Assembly: GCF_030695125.1 (NCBI RefSeq)
Contig: NZ_JAUYTP010000016.1
Span: 352,218 to 416,217, forward strand
From: Allobosea sp.
Lineage (GTDB): Bacteria; Pseudomonadota; Alphaproteobacteria; Rhizobiales; Beijerinckiaceae
Direction: 5' to 3'
Length of the DNA stretch: 64,000 bases
A program made the translations under genes and the position numbers. Below, in pieces: positions 26,427 through 35,633 of this stretch. The stretch's first letter is position 1, and each line of letters starts with the position of its first letter. Below the pieces are notes generated by a model. The model worked only from the letters and a program-made list of their open reading frames with translations. It had not been told where the DNA came from and ran no database searches.

Positions 26427-27170
26427 TCAGACCCCGAGATAGCCGTGCAGCTTGTCGATATTGGCGTCGAGCTGGTCGTTCTCGATCATGTCGATCACCT
26501 TGCCCTGCTCGACGACATAGTGACGGTCGGCCACCGTCGCCGCGAAGCGGAAGTTCTGCTCGACCAGGATGATCGTGTAGCCCTGCTGCTTGAGCTTGCG
26601 GATGGTGGCGCCGATCTGGTCGATGATGACCGGGGCGAGCCCCTCGGTCGGCTCGTCGAGCAGCAGGAAATGCGCGCCGGTGCGCAGGATGCGCCCGATC
26701 GCCAGCATCTGCTGCTCGCCGCCGGAGAGCTTGGTGCCCTGGCTCTTCAGGCGCTCCTTGATGTTGGGGAAGAGCGTGAAGATCTCGTCGAGCGAGAGGC
26801 CGCCGGGCCGCACGCGCGGCGGCAGCATCAGGTTCTCCTCGACGCTGAGCGAGGCGTAGATGCCGCGCTCCTCGGGCACATAGCCGATGCCGAGCCGGGC
26901 GATCGCCCGCGAGGGCAGCCCGATCGTCTCGGCGCCCTCCAGCACGACCGAGCCCTTGCGCTTGCCGATGACGCCCATGATCGACTTCAGAGTCGTCGTC
27001 TTGCCGGCGCCGTTGCGGCCGAGCAGCGTCACCACCTCGCCCTGGGCGACGTCGAAATCGATGCCGTGCAGCACATGCGATTCGCCGTACCAGGCCTCGA
27101 GCCCCCGCACCTTCAGCATGGGGGCGGCAGCGGCGGTGTGTGAGGCGGCAGGTGCGGTCTCAGTGAGCAT
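26427..27170 (-). CDS. livF: ABC ATPase LivF
   Basis: 247 residues. Walker A GRNGAGKTT, the signature LSGGEQQMLAIGR, Walker B FLLLDEPTEGLAP and the H-loop region VEQNFRFA are complete. VLHGIDFDVAQGEVVTLLG is the LivF-type N-terminus. Its start overlaps the end of livG by 11 bases, so the two are translationally coupled. Ninety bases separate it from the binding-protein gene. Confidence 0.96.
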   Translation of the reverse strand: MLTETAPAASHTAAAAPMLKVRGLEAWYGESHVLHGIDFDVAQGEVVTLLGRNGAGKTTTLKSIMGVIGKRKGSVVLEGAETIGLPSRAIARLGIGYVPEERGIYASLSVEENLMLPPRVRPGGLSLDEIFTLFPNIKERLKSQGTKLSGGEQQMLAIGRILRTGAHFLLLDEPTEGLAPVIIDQIGATIRKLKQQGYTIILVEQNFRFAATVADRHYVVEQGKVIDMIENDQLDANIDKLHGYLGV

Positions 27171-27924
27171 GGCCCACTCCCGAACCGATATAGGCTTCGA
27201 TCACGCGCGGATCCTTCGAGACATGGGCGTAGTCGCCCTCGGCCAGAACCTGCCCGCGCGCCAGCACGGTGATGCGGTCCGACAGCGAGGCGACGACGGA
27301 GAGGTTGTGCTCGACCATCAGGATGGTGCGGTTCTGCGAGACCTTGCGGATCAATTGCTCGATACGCTCGACATCCTCGCGGCCCATGCCGGCCATCGGC
27401 TCGTCGAGCAGCATCATCTCGGGGTCGAGCGCCAGCGTGGTCGCGATCTCGAGCGCGCGCTTGCGGCCATAGGAGAGCTCGACGGCGGGAAGTTCGGCGA
27501 AGGCGGCGAGCCCGACCGCCTCGACCAGCCGGAGCGCCTCCTCGTCGAGGGGCTTCAGCACCTCTTCCGAGCGCCAGAAATCGAAGGAATCGCCGCGTTT
27601 GCGCTGCAGCGCGATCCGCACATTGGTCTTGACGCTCAGCTGCGGAAACACCGCCGAGATCTGGAAGGAGCGCACCAGCCCGAGACGCGCGATCTCGGCG
27701 GGCTTCTCGCGGGTGATGTCGCGGCCATTATAGACGATCGAACCGCGGGTCGGCGCAAGAAACTTCGTCAGCAGGTTGAAACAGGTCGTCTTGCCGGCGC
27801 CGTTGGGGCCGATCAACGCATGAATCGTCCCGCGCTTGACCTGCAGATCCACGCCGTTCACGGCCGAGAATCCGCCGAACTCCTTGGTTAGACCGGAGGT
27901 CGATAAAATAATATCCTCAGCCAT
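27160..27924 (-). CDS. livG: ABC ATPase LivG
   Basis: 254 residues. Walker A GPNGAGKTT (39-47), the LivG-type signature LSYGRKRALEIA and Walker B MMLLDEPMAGM are present. FGGFSAVNGVDLQVKRGTI is the usual LivG opening, and the TRGSIVYNGRDITREKPAEI loop is also typical. It is first in the operon; its promoter should lie in 27925-28378. Confidence 0.96.
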   Translation of the reverse strand: MAEDIILSTSGLTKEFGGFSAVNGVDLQVKRGTIHALIGPNGAGKTTCFNLLTKFLAPTRGSIVYNGRDITREKPAEIARLGLVRSFQISAVFPQLSVKTNVRIALQRKRGDSFDFWRSEEVLKPLDEEALRLVEAVGLAAFAELPAVELSYGRKRALEIATTLALDPEMMLLDEPMAGMGREDVERIEQLIRKVSQNRTILMVEHNLSVVASLSDRITVLARGQVLAEGDYAHVSKDPRVIEAYIGSGVGHAH

Positions 27925-28378
27925 GCGCGACGCTTGCGATCATCTCTTGGTCTTTCTTTGTTATGACCGTTCTCCCTTACCGGCATGCTGCACCGCGCTC
28001 GCAGCCCGAGTCAACGCCGCAGCGGGCGCAAACGGCCTTGTGAAGACAGGCTCATCCCTTCGTCTTAGAGGGGGCGAGACGCCTTTCCCGCCGCTCCGGT
28101 GCGCGCGCCCGACGGTTGAATGAGCCGTCGCGAGAGGCGATGCAGCGCGAATGCAGGATTTTGTTGCGCTTCGGCGTGAACCGATGTCGCGCGAGGCGCG
28201 ACCAACAGGGCGGATAAGGCAGGAAACGGGCTTTGCGCGGAGGGCGGTTTGGAGTAATGTTTCAGACTGTTTCCTGGCGATCTTGCGGCCGTCTCGTGGC
28301 GGCGTCCTCCGGTTCCGCGCTTCCGCCGGCGCGCAATCGGGCTCATCAGTCGATGGCGGACCGATCAGGGAGGGTGCC
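27925..28378. other. Intergenic region between livG and the caspase-like gene
   Basis: 454 bases between divergent genes. The reading frame of the caspase gene is open back to 28151, but the sequence is not protein-like upstream of 28379. AT-rich stretches near 27900-27965 could hold the livG promoter. No repeat family or riboswitch was seen. Confidence 0.4.
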
Positions 28379-30034
28379 TTGAGCTTCGCTTTTGGTTTCG
28401 ACGGTCGCGCCCGCTTCGCCAACCTGCGCAGGCTCGCGCGCGCTGTCGCGGCGGGCCTTCTGGGTTTCGCTGCAGTGTCGCTGGCCCTGCCCGCGCAGGC
28501 CTCGCCCGATCGCCGCGTCGCCCTCGTCATTGGCAACAGCGCCTATACGGCCGTGCCCCGCCTCGCCAATCCGCAGCGCGACGCCAGCGCGATCTCGGCC
28601 GCGCTCAAGCGCCTCGGCTTCGAGGTCGTCGAGGGCTACGACCTCAAGATGGACGAGATGACCGGCATCGTCCGGGAATTTGCCCAGAAGCTCGACGGTT
28701 CCAAGGCCGGCGTCGTCTATTATGCCGGCCATGGCATCGCGGTCGGTGACGACAACTACCTCATCCCGGTCGACGCCTCGCTGAAGACCGAGGCCGATCT
28801 CGATTTCCGCGCCGTCAACGTCCAGCTCATCCTGCGCCAGATGCAGCGCGACGAGCGCGTCAACATCCTCATCCTCGACGCCTGCCGCGACAACCCCTTC
28901 ACGACGCAGCTCGCGGCGCGGTCGCGCTCGGTCGCGCGCGGCCTGACGGCGATCGAGACGCAGTCGGCCTCAGGCATCCTGATCGCCTTCGCGACCGATC
29001 CGCGCGCCACCGCACTCGACGGCGAGAAGGATGGCAACAGCCCCTTCACCTCGGCGCTGCTGAAGCACATCGAGACGCCCGAGGTGTCGATCACCACCGT
29101 GATGGACCGGGTCCGGGCCGATGTCTGGGAATCGACCGGCAAGAAGCAGAAGCCCTGGACCAACTCGTCGATCATCGGCGAGTTCAAGATGAACCCGACG
29201 CTGAAGCTCGCTGCGGTCGATCCCTCGGTGACGATCAAGGCGATCGACAATGCCGTGCCGATGCCGGCGGTCGCCGCCCCGATGGGGCTCGACCGGGCCC
29301 AGATGGACATCCGCATGTGGGAGACTGCCGAGCGCGGCAACACGGCGGGCGACTACAAGGCCTATCTCGAGGCCTTCCCGACCGGCCAGTTCGCGGCCTT
29401 CGCCAAGAACCGCCTGGCCCGGCTCGAGGCGGTCCCCGTCGCGGCCCTGCCGGCGGCGGCGGGCGCTGCGGCCGTGTCGTCTGCGGCGCTGGCCGCTTTG
29501 CCGACATCGCGCGAAACCGGCCAGGCGGTCGCCGACGAGGCGATGAAGGGCGAGCTCGGCAGCGCCGAAACGGAAGCTGCGCTCAAGCTAACCGCCAAGG
29601 ACCGTCGCGAGCTGCAGCGCCGCCTGAACCTCGCTGGCTTCAAGCCCGGCAAGGCCAGCCCGACCTTCGGGCCAAGCCAGCGCGCGGCCATCAAGGAGTG
29701 GCAGACGACCCGCGCGCTCACCGCCACCGGTTTCCTCGCCCCGATGCAGCTCAAGGCGCTGCGGGCCCAGACCGAGCCGGCCTATCAGCGCGCGCTGGCC
29801 GAGGATGCCAGGCCCGCGCCGGCCCCGCGCGCCACACGCGCGGTCGCCCGCGAGCCCGCCGAGCCGCAGGTCCGGAACCGCGGCGGCGTCGCCTATGAGC
29901 GCGATCCGGTGATCCGCCGCGACCTCGAGCGCGAGCGCGCCGGCCAGGGCAACAGCGCGGCGGGCGCGGCCATCTTCGGCACCATCGTCGGCGGCGCCAT
30001 CGGCGGCGCGCTCGGCGGCGGCTTCCGCCGCTGA
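28379..30034 (+). CDS. Secreted caspase-like protease with peptidoglycan-binding domain
   Basis: 551 residues. The start is TTG at 28379 with GGAG 6 bases upstream. A signal peptide ends at LPAQA. The p20-type caspase domain (peptidase C14, metacaspase-like) spans about residues 45-290 with the dyad His118 (YYAGHG) and Cys169 (ILDACRDNP), preceded by RVALVIGNSAY. A tail-like linker (SEL1-like WETAERGNTAGDYKAYLEAFP) follows. A peptidoglycan-binding-like domain covers about 403-465 (LQRRLNLAGFKPG, FGPSQRAAIKEWQ). The C-terminus is a glycine zipper (GGAIGGALGGG). Probably periplasmic or cell-wall associated. Confidence 0.92.
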   Translation: MSFAFGFDGRARFANLRRLARAVAAGLLGFAAVSLALPAQASPDRRVALVIGNSAYTAVPRLANPQRDASAISAALKRLGFEVVEGYDLKMDEMTGIVREFAQKLDGSKAGVVYYAGHGIAVGDDNYLIPVDASLKTEADLDFRAVNVQLILRQMQRDERVNILILDACRDNPFTTQLAARSRSVARGLTAIETQSASGILIAFATDPRATALDGEKDGNSPFTSALLKHIETPEVSITTVMDRVRADVWESTGKKQKPWTNSSIIGEFKMNPTLKLAAVDPSVTIKAIDNAVPMPAVAAPMGLDRAQMDIRMWETAERGNTAGDYKAYLEAFPTGQFAAFAKNRLARLEAVPVAALPAAAGAAAVSSAALAALPTSRETGQAVADEAMKGELGSAETEAALKLTAKDRRELQRRLNLAGFKPGKASPTFGPSQRAAIKEWQTTRALTATGFLAPMQLKALRAQTEPAYQRALAEDARPAPAPRATRAVAREPAEPQVRNRGGVAYERDPVIRRDLERERAGQGNSAAGAAIFGTIVGGAIGGALGGGFRR

Positions 30035-30238
30035 CGTCTCGCCGGCGTTCGGCGAAACGACACCTTCCGGACGTCCCCGCAAGCCGCGGCGCCACCCGCG
30101 TCGCGTCTTGCGGCGATGATGGTCCCTTCGTCGCATGACGCCGTCTCCGCCCCGCGGGGAGTTGCCACCGTGCCGCCCGCTCGGCTAGTTCTGAGGCGAG
30201 CTCTCCGGCGACATCCATTCTCGGCAAAAGGCGATGCG

Positions 30239-30943
30239 ATGAAGAAGGTTTTTCCTGACGCCACGGCGGCGCTGGCCGGCGTCATCAAGGACGGCATGAC
30301 CCTGATGGCCGGCGGCTTCGGCCTCTGCGGCATTCCCGATGTCCTGATCGAGGCCGTGCGCGAGAGTGGCGCGAAGGATCTGACCTTCGTCTCCAACAAT
30401 GCCGGCGTCGACGGCGCCGGCCTCGGCATCCTCCTGGAGACCCGCCAGATCCGGAAGATGATCTCGTCTTATGTCGGCGAGAACAAGCTCTTCGCCGAGC
30501 TCTATCTCTCCGGCCAGCTCGAGCTCGAATTCACCCCGCAGGGCACGCTGGCCGAGCGCATCCGCGCCGGCGGCGCCGGCATCCCGGCCTTCTTCACCAA
30601 GACCGGCGTCGGCACGCTGGTGGCCGAGGGCAAGGAGGAGCGTGAGTTCGACGGCGAGCGCTACATCATGGAGCGCGGCATCTTCGCCGACATCTCGCTG
30701 GTCCATGCCTGGAAGGGCGACACCGAAGGCAACCTTGTCTACCGGAAGACGGCGCGCAACTTCAATCCGATGATGGCATCGGCCTCGCGCATGACCATCG
30801 CTCAGGTCGAGCATCTGGTAGAGGCGGGCGAGATCGACCCCGACCACATGCACACGCCCGGCATCTTCGTGAAGCGGATCGTCCACACGCCCCAGAGCGT
30901 CAAGCGCATCGAGCAGCGCACCGTCCGCAAGCGCGCGGCCTGA
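30239..30943 (+). CDS. scoA: 3-oxoacid CoA-transferase subunit A
   Basis: 234 residues. MKKVFPDATAALAGVIKDG, then MAGGFGLCGIPDVLIEAV with the glycine loop, and VSNNAGVDGAGLGILLE are typical. It forms a heterotetramer with ScoB that moves CoA from succinyl-CoA to acetoacetate, allowing use of ketone bodies or turnover of polyhydroxybutyrate products. The start at 30239 removes an unrelated 41-residue extension. Confidence 0.95.
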   Translation: MKKVFPDATAALAGVIKDGMTLMAGGFGLCGIPDVLIEAVRESGAKDLTFVSNNAGVDGAGLGILLETRQIRKMISSYVGENKLFAELYLSGQLELEFTPQGTLAERIRAGGAGIPAFFTKTGVGTLVAEGKEEREFDGERYIMERGIFADISLVHAWKGDTEGNLVYRKTARNFNPMMASASRMTIAQVEHLVEAGEIDPDHMHTPGIFVKRIVHTPQSVKRIEQRTVRKRAA

Positions 30944-30960
30944 GTCAGAGCAGTTTTCGC

Positions 30961-31080
30961 GAGCCCTCATCCTGAGGAGCGCCAGGCAGTGGCGCGTCTC
31001 GAAGGATGCTCCAGACCGATCCGGAGCCTCCTGGAGCATCCTTCGAGACGCCGCAATGCGGCTCCTCAGGATGAGGGCTC
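30961..31080. repeat. Palindromic repeat, family A (copy 2)
   Basis: 120 bp, nearly perfect outer arms GAGCCCTCATCCTGAGGAGC and its complement. It lies between scoA and scoB, inside what should be one transcript. Confidence 0.92.
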
Positions 31081-31113
31081 AAGAGTAAGATTGAACGCCG
31101 AGGAGTCTTCGAC

Positions 31114-31767
31114 ATGGCATGGACCCGCGAACAGATCGCCCAGCGCGCTGCCAAGGAGCTGAAGGACGGTTTCTACGTCAATCTCGGCATCGGAATTCCG
31201 ACGCTGGTCTCCAACTACATCCCCGACGGCATGTCGGTGCAGCTCCAGTCCGAGAACGGCATGCTCGGCATGGGCCCGTTTCCCTATGAGGGCGACGAGG
31301 ACCCGGACCTGATCAACGCCGGCAAGCAGACCATCACCGAACTGAAGACGACGAGCTTCTTCTCCTCGGCCGATTCCTTCGGGATGATCCGCGGCGGCCA
31401 TATCGACCTCTCGATCCTCGGCGCCATGCAGGTCGCGGAGAATGGCGACCTCGCCAACTGGATGATCCCCGGCAAGATGGTGAAGGGCATGGGCGGCGCC
31501 ATGGACCTCGTCGCCGGCGTCAAGAAGGTCGTCGTGGTGATGGAGCATGTCGCCAAGAACAAGGACGGCTCCGAATCGCCGAAGCTGCTGGCGGCCTGCG
31601 ATCTGCCGCTGACCGGTGCCGGCGTCGTCGACATGGTCATCACCGATCTCGGCGTCTTCTCGATCGACGAGAACGGCGGCGGCATGACGCTGATCGAGCT
31701 CGCCGAGGGCGTGACGCTCGACGAGATCACGGCGAAGACGGGCGCGGCGTTCAAGGTCGCGGTCTAG
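31114..31767 (+). CDS. scoB: 3-oxoacid CoA-transferase subunit B
   Basis: 217 residues. The catalytic glutamate is Glu47 in [29 protein letters not shown] and [20 protein letters not shown] are also family signatures. It is the partner of ScoA, from which it is separated by 170 bases that hold a palindromic repeat. Confidence 0.96.
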   Translation: MAWTREQIAQRAAKELKDGFYVNLGIGIPTLVSNYIPDGMSVQLQSENGMLGMGPFPYEGDEDPDLINAGKQTITELKTTSFFSSADSFGMIRGGHIDLSILGAMQVAENGDLANWMIPGKMVKGMGGAMDLVAGVKKVVVVMEHVAKNKDGSESPKLLAACDLPLTGAGVVDMVITDLGVFSIDENGGGMTLIELAEGVTLDEITAKTGAAFKVAV

Positions 31768-31802
31768 TCGTCAGATAGCGGCGCGTTTTGCAGAAAACGC
31801 GC

Positions 31803-31900
31803 CGTCGTCCCGGGCTTGACCCGGGACCCATTCCGGAACCTCACCGAGCAGCGCTCCGGAATGGATCCCGGATCTCCGCTTCGCTGCGTCCGGGATGACG
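31803..31900. repeat. Palindromic repeat, family B (copy 2)
   Basis: 98 bp. CGTCGTCCCGGG opens and CCCGGATCTCCGCTTCGC ends CGGGATGACG, with inner arms ATTCCGGA and TCCGGAAT. It lies between the convergent scoB and bluB. Confidence 0.9.
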
Positions 31901-31927
31901 GGCGCTTTTACTGAAACGAAGCAAGCG

Positions 31928-32545
31928 CTACCGCCCGCGCTCCCAGCCCGCCTTGACCAGCTCCGGCACGTCGCTCTGTGCCTCAGGCCAGCCGACGCAG
32001 AGCCAGGCGATCAGCTTCCAGTCCGGCGGCGCGCCCAGCGCCTCCCGCACCACATCCGGCTCCAGGATCGAGACCCATCCGACCCCGATGCCCTTAACCC
32101 GCGCCGCCAGCCAGAACTGCGTGATCGCGGCGACGACCGAATAATCCAGCATCTCCGGCATCGTTTGGCGGCCAAGGCCGTGCCCCTGCGCCGTGCCATG
32201 GTTGCAGAACACCGCGATCTGCTCGGGCGCCTCGCGCATCCCCTCTAACTTTAGCGTCGCATAAAGCCGCGCCCGCTCACCTTCGTAATCGGCCAGCGCA
32301 TCGGCATTGCAGCGCTGGAAGCTGGCTCGGGCCGCTTCGCGCTGGCCCTCGTCGCTAACACGAACCCAGCGCCAGGGCTGCGAATGGCCGACCGAGGGCG
32401 ACAGCTCCGCCTGCGCCAGCAGCCGCTCGACCAGCCCGTCCGGGAGCGCATCGTGCCGGAATCGCCGGACATCGCGCCGCCAGGCCAGGAGCTCGGCGAA
32501 CTGCGCGGCAAAGGCCTCGTCGAAGCGGGGAGGGGAGTTGGACAT
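31928..32545 (-). CDS. bluB: 5,6-dimethylbenzimidazole synthase
   Basis: 205 residues. A nitroreductase-like flavin enzyme that cuts FMN to make the lower ligand of B12. RRDVRRFRHDALP, PSVGHSQPWRWVRV and GVGWVSILEP, together with the conserved Asp in the FMN pocket region, are BluB-type. It is the last of the minus-strand cob genes, separated from cobB by a repeat. Confidence 0.96.
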   Translation of the reverse strand: MSNSPPRFDEAFAAQFAELLAWRRDVRRFRHDALPDGLVERLLAQAELSPSVGHSQPWRWVRVSDEGQREAARASFQRCNADALADYEGERARLYATLKLEGMREAPEQIAVFCNHGTAQGHGLGRQTMPEMLDYSVVAAITQFWLAARVKGIGVGWVSILEPDVVREALGAPPDWKLIAWLCVGWPEAQSDVPELVKAGWERGR

Positions 32546-32562
32546 CCCCCTCAGCCCTCATC

Positions 32563-32670
32563 CTGAGGAGCGCTGCGCAGCAGCGCGTCTCGAAGGATGC
32601 TCCAGCTTGCGCGGGAGCCTCCTGGAACATCCTTCGAGACGCCGCTGCGCGGCTCCTCAGGATGAGGGCT
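32563..32670. repeat. Palindromic repeat, family A (copy 3)
   Basis: 108 bp, arms AGCCCTCATCCTGAGGAGC and its complement. It sits between cobB and bluB, 17 bases upstream of the bluB start. Confidence 0.92.
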
Positions 32671-32696
32671 GCGGAGGCGTGGAGGTGACATCACGC

Positions 32697-34016
32697 TCAC
32701 CCCGCCACCGCGATCGCATGGAAGAAGGAGCCCGTGACATGGCCGCGCCGGCTGCCGGCGGGGGCCGGGGCCGAGCCATGCGGGTCGGTCACCATCGCCA
32801 GCGGCGGGTCCTCGCCCTGCGTGACGATCGTCGCATAGTGGAACTCGTGGCCAGTCAGCCTGGTGCCGGCCGCGCCGAGCGGCGCATCGGCTTCGAGGAT
32901 GGCCCGGCGATAGCCCAGGTTCATCTTCCGCTTGGCGAAGGAGGTCTCGACCGAGAGCAGCCCGGCCATGGCATGGGAGACCCCGTCCGCATCGATCAGG
33001 GTGCGCCCCAGCACCATGTAGCCGCCGCACTCGCCATGCACCGGCCGTGTCTCGGCAAAGGCGCGCAGGCCGGCAAGAAAGCGGCCGGCGCCAGCGAGCC
33101 GACCCGCGTGAAGCTCCGGATAGCCGCCCGGCAGCCAGCAGGCATCGCAATCCTCCGGCGGCGGCTCGTCCGCCAGCGGCGAGAACGGCACCAGCACGGC
33201 GCCCGCCGCCCGCCAGCCCGCCTCGACATGCGGATAGACGAAGCTGAAGGCGGCATCACGCGCGATCGCGATGCGCCGGCCCGGCGCCGGCAGGCGCGGG
33301 ATCGCCATCGGAGACGCCGGCAAGCGAGTGGCTTGGGCCACCGCACTCACCGCGTCGAGATCGACCGCCGCCATCACCGCATCGGCCAGAGCCTCGAGCC
33401 GCGCCTCGAGATCGGCGGTCTCGCCGGCCTGCACCAGCCCGAGATGGCGCTCGGGCAGGATCAGGCTGGCCTCGCGCGGCAGCGCGCCGAGCACGGGCAG
33501 GCCGATCTTGTCCATCCCCTGCGCCACCAGCCGGCGATGACGCTCGCTGGCGACCTTGTTGAGGATCACGCCGGCGATGGTGATGCGCGGGTCGTAATGC
33601 ATGCAGCCGAGCGCAATCGCCGCGGCCGATTGCGCCTGACCGGAGACGTCGATGACCAGCACGATCGGCCAGCCCAGCAGCGCGGCGATGTCGGCGCTCG
33701 CGCCGGTATGCCCCTGCGGCCCCGGCACGGCGTCGAACAGCCCCATCGAGCCCTCGGCGATGACGAGGTCGGCGCCATCAGCCGCATCGCCGGCGATCGC
33801 GCGCAGCAGCGCGTCGGGCATGGCGAAGGAATCGAGATTGGCGCTGGGAGCGCCCGTCGCGGCGGCATGGAAGGCGGGGTCGATGTAATCAGGCCCGCAT
33901 TTCAATCCGCGCACCACGAGCCCGCGCCGCGTCAGCGCCCGCTGCAGGCCGAGCGTGATCGTGGTCTTGCCCGAGCCGGAGCGCGGCGCGGCGATGATGA
34001 GGCCGGGCGCGGTCAT
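32697..34016 (-). CDS. cobB: Hydrogenobyrinic acid a,c-diamide synthase
   Basis: 439 residues. The N-terminal DTBS-like ATPase domain has its P-loop at residues 13-19 (RSGSGKTT) and GLKCGPDYIDPAFH. The C-terminal class I glutamine amidotransferase domain has its catalytic Cys in HGECGGYMVLG and its His in GSFFHAIA. It amidates the a and c side chains before cobalt insertion in the aerobic route. Confidence 0.97.
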   Translation of the reverse strand: MTAPGLIIAAPRSGSGKTTITLGLQRALTRRGLVVRGLKCGPDYIDPAFHAAATGAPSANLDSFAMPDALLRAIAGDAADGADLVIAEGSMGLFDAVPGPQGHTGASADIAALLGWPIVLVIDVSGQAQSAAAIALGCMHYDPRITIAGVILNKVASERHRRLVAQGMDKIGLPVLGALPREASLILPERHLGLVQAGETADLEARLEALADAVMAAVDLDAVSAVAQATRLPASPMAIPRLPAPGRRIAIARDAAFSFVYPHVEAGWRAAGAVLVPFSPLADEPPPEDCDACWLPGGYPELHAGRLAGAGRFLAGLRAFAETRPVHGECGGYMVLGRTLIDADGVSHAMAGLLSVETSFAKRKMNLGYRRAILEADAPLGAAGTRLTGHEFHYATIVTQGEDPPLAMVTDPHGSAPAPAGSRRGHVTGSFFHAIAVAG

Positions 34017-34028
34017 GGACGGGCTCCT

Positions 34029-34118
34029 CCGTCATTGCGAGGAGCGAAAGCGACGAAGCAATCCAGGAAGGCGTCGAGCGAGCCGGTCTGGATTGCTTCG
34101 CTGCGCTCGCAATGACGG
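34029..34118. repeat. Palindromic repeat, family E
   Basis: 90 bp. CCGTCATTGCGAGGAGCG pairs with CGCTCGCAATGACGG; inner arms GAAGCAATCCAG and CTGGATTGCTTC. It is the only copy in the window and lies between cobM and cobB. Confidence 0.9.
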
Positions 34119-34134
34119 GGTTGGGCGGTCATTC

Positions 34135-34899
34135 TCATACCCCGCCCCCAGGCCGGAAGCGGCGGTCGTAGCCGGTGGAGTAGAGCGCGCTCTCGCCGAA
34201 ATCCTCGGCCGCCAGCGCCGGGCCGACCAGGATCAGCGCAGTGCGCTCCAGCCCGGACTCGCGCACCTGCGTCGCGATCGTGGACAGTGTTCCGCGCAGC
34301 ACGCGCTCGTCCGGCCAGGAGGCGCGGAAGACGATCGCGACCGGACAGGCCTCGCCGTAGAAGGGCGACAGCTCCGCCACCACCTGCTCGATGACATGGA
34401 TCGAGAGATGGATCGCCAGCGTTGCGCCGGACGCGGCGAAGGTGGCGAGCCGCTCCCGCTCCGGCATGGCGGAAGCCCGGCCCGAGGTCCGCGTCAGCAC
34501 CAGCGACTGCGCCAGCCCCGGCAGGGTCAGCTCGCGCTTGAGCGTCGCGGCGGCGGCCGCGAAGGCCGGCACGCCCGGCGTCACGCTGTAGGGGATGGCG
34601 AGCGCATCCAGCCGGCGCATCTGCTCGCCGGTCGCGCTCCAGATCGAGAGATCGCCGGAATGCAGCCGCGCCACATCCTGCCCGGCTTCATGCGCTGCCT
34701 GCATCTCGGCGATGATGGCGTCGAGATCGAGCGGCGCCGTGTCGACGATGCGCGCGCCCGGCGGGCACCAGTCGAGCATCGCCTTGGGGATCAGCGAGCC
34801 CGCATAGAGGCAGACCGGGCAGGCCGCGATCAGGTCGCGCCCGCGCAGCGTGATGAGGTCGGGCGCGCCGGGCCCGGCGCCGATGAAATGGATGGTCAT
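34135..34899 (-). CDS. cobM: Precorrin-4 C11-methyltransferase
   Basis: 254 residues. [20 protein letters not shown] is the SAM-binding start. [19 protein letters not shown] and [20 protein letters not shown] are specific for CobM/CbiF. The start at 34899 follows AAGGAG closely, which excludes the longer frame to 35088. Confidence 0.97.
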   Translation of the reverse strand: MTIHFIGAGPGAPDLITLRGRDLIAACPVCLYAGSLIPKAMLDWCPPGARIVDTAPLDLDAIIAEMQAAHEAGQDVARLHSGDLSIWSATGEQMRRLDALAIPYSVTPGVPAFAAAAATLKRELTLPGLAQSLVLTRTSGRASAMPERERLATFAASGATLAIHLSIHVIEQVVAELSPFYGEACPVAIVFRASWPDERVLRGTLSTIATQVRESGLERTALILVGPALAAEDFGESALYSTGYDRRFRPGGGV

Positions 34900-34930
34900 G
34901 AAGGAGTCCGCACGGTGTGCCGCAACATTG

Positions 34931-35059
34931 TCTTTCCGGGGCAGGCCGCAGGCCTGAACCCGGAACCCATGACCGGGTGAGGGATGTGACGACGCAACGC
35001 TGAAGGGCCGATCCCGGTCGTGGGTTCCGGGTTCTTCGCGTCGCGAAGCCCCGGAAAGA
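34931..35059. repeat. Palindromic repeat, family F
   Basis: 129 bp. TCTTTCCGGGGC pairs with CCCCGGAAAGA, and CCCGGAACCCATGACCGG pairs with an imperfect complement. Only copy seen. It lies between cobE and cobM. Confidence 0.85.
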
Positions 35060-35077
35060 CGACTTGGCTCGGGTGCA

Positions 35078-35467
35078 TCACGATACACTCCGGGCCAGCG
35101 CGCAGGTGACGCGGGCGGTGGCGATGCGCGGCTGCACCAGCATCCCGCCCGGCCCGGCGGCCGCGAGCGCGGCGGCTTCCGCCACCGAGCCGACGCCGTA
35201 GAGCGAGGCGATCCGCGTCGAGCGGGTCGCGCAACTGGCCTCGAAGCCCTTGAGCGCCTCGTCGGGCACGCCGACGAGCTCGGCGGCCCGCCTGGCCGCC
35301 GCGGCGTTCAGCCCTGCCTCTCCCATCCGGCTCGCCAGCGTCGCGATTCGCGGCGTCGCCTCGCCCGACAGCCCAGCGATCGCCAGGGCCTCGTCGAGGC
35401 AGGCGAGGATATCGCCCTCGCTGGTGCCGGCGCGCAGGCCCAGTCCGACGACGAGACGGCCGGTCAT
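35078..35467 (-). CDS. cobE: Cobalamin biosynthesis protein CobE
   Basis: 129 residues. [32 protein letters not shown] and [27 protein letters not shown] match CobE, which equals the C-terminal domain of CbiG. It is needed for B12 formation in Pseudomonas denitrificans; its precise role remains unclear. Confidence 0.95.
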   Translation of the reverse strand: MTGRLVVGLGLRAGTSEGDILACLDEALAIAGLSGEATPRIATLASRMGEAGLNAAAARRAAELVGVPDEALKGFEASCATRSTRIASLYGVGSVAEAAALAAAGPGGMLVQPRIATARVTCALARSVS

Positions 35468-35498
35468 GGTCTAGTCGTCCTCTGGCAACCCAACACGG

Positions 35499-35606
35499 CG
35501 TCATCCCGGGCGACCGAAGGGAGACCCGGGATCCATTCCGGAACCTCTCCTGCAAACGCTCCGGAATGGGTCCCGGGTCTGCGCTTCGCTCCGCCCGGGA
35601 CGACGA
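35499..35606. repeat. Palindromic repeat, family B (copy 3)
   Basis: 108 bp, CGTCATCCCGGGCGACCG with right arm ending CGGGACGACG. It lies between cobL and cobE. Confidence 0.9.
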
Positions 35607-35633
35607 CGCGGAATTGGTGACGGGGCAAAGACC

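Noticed and set aside
25269..27143. 624-residue open frame on the plus strand opposite the liv genes
   Set aside because: It mirrors two well-supported ABC genes and the spacer between them; composition is typical of an antisense shadow.
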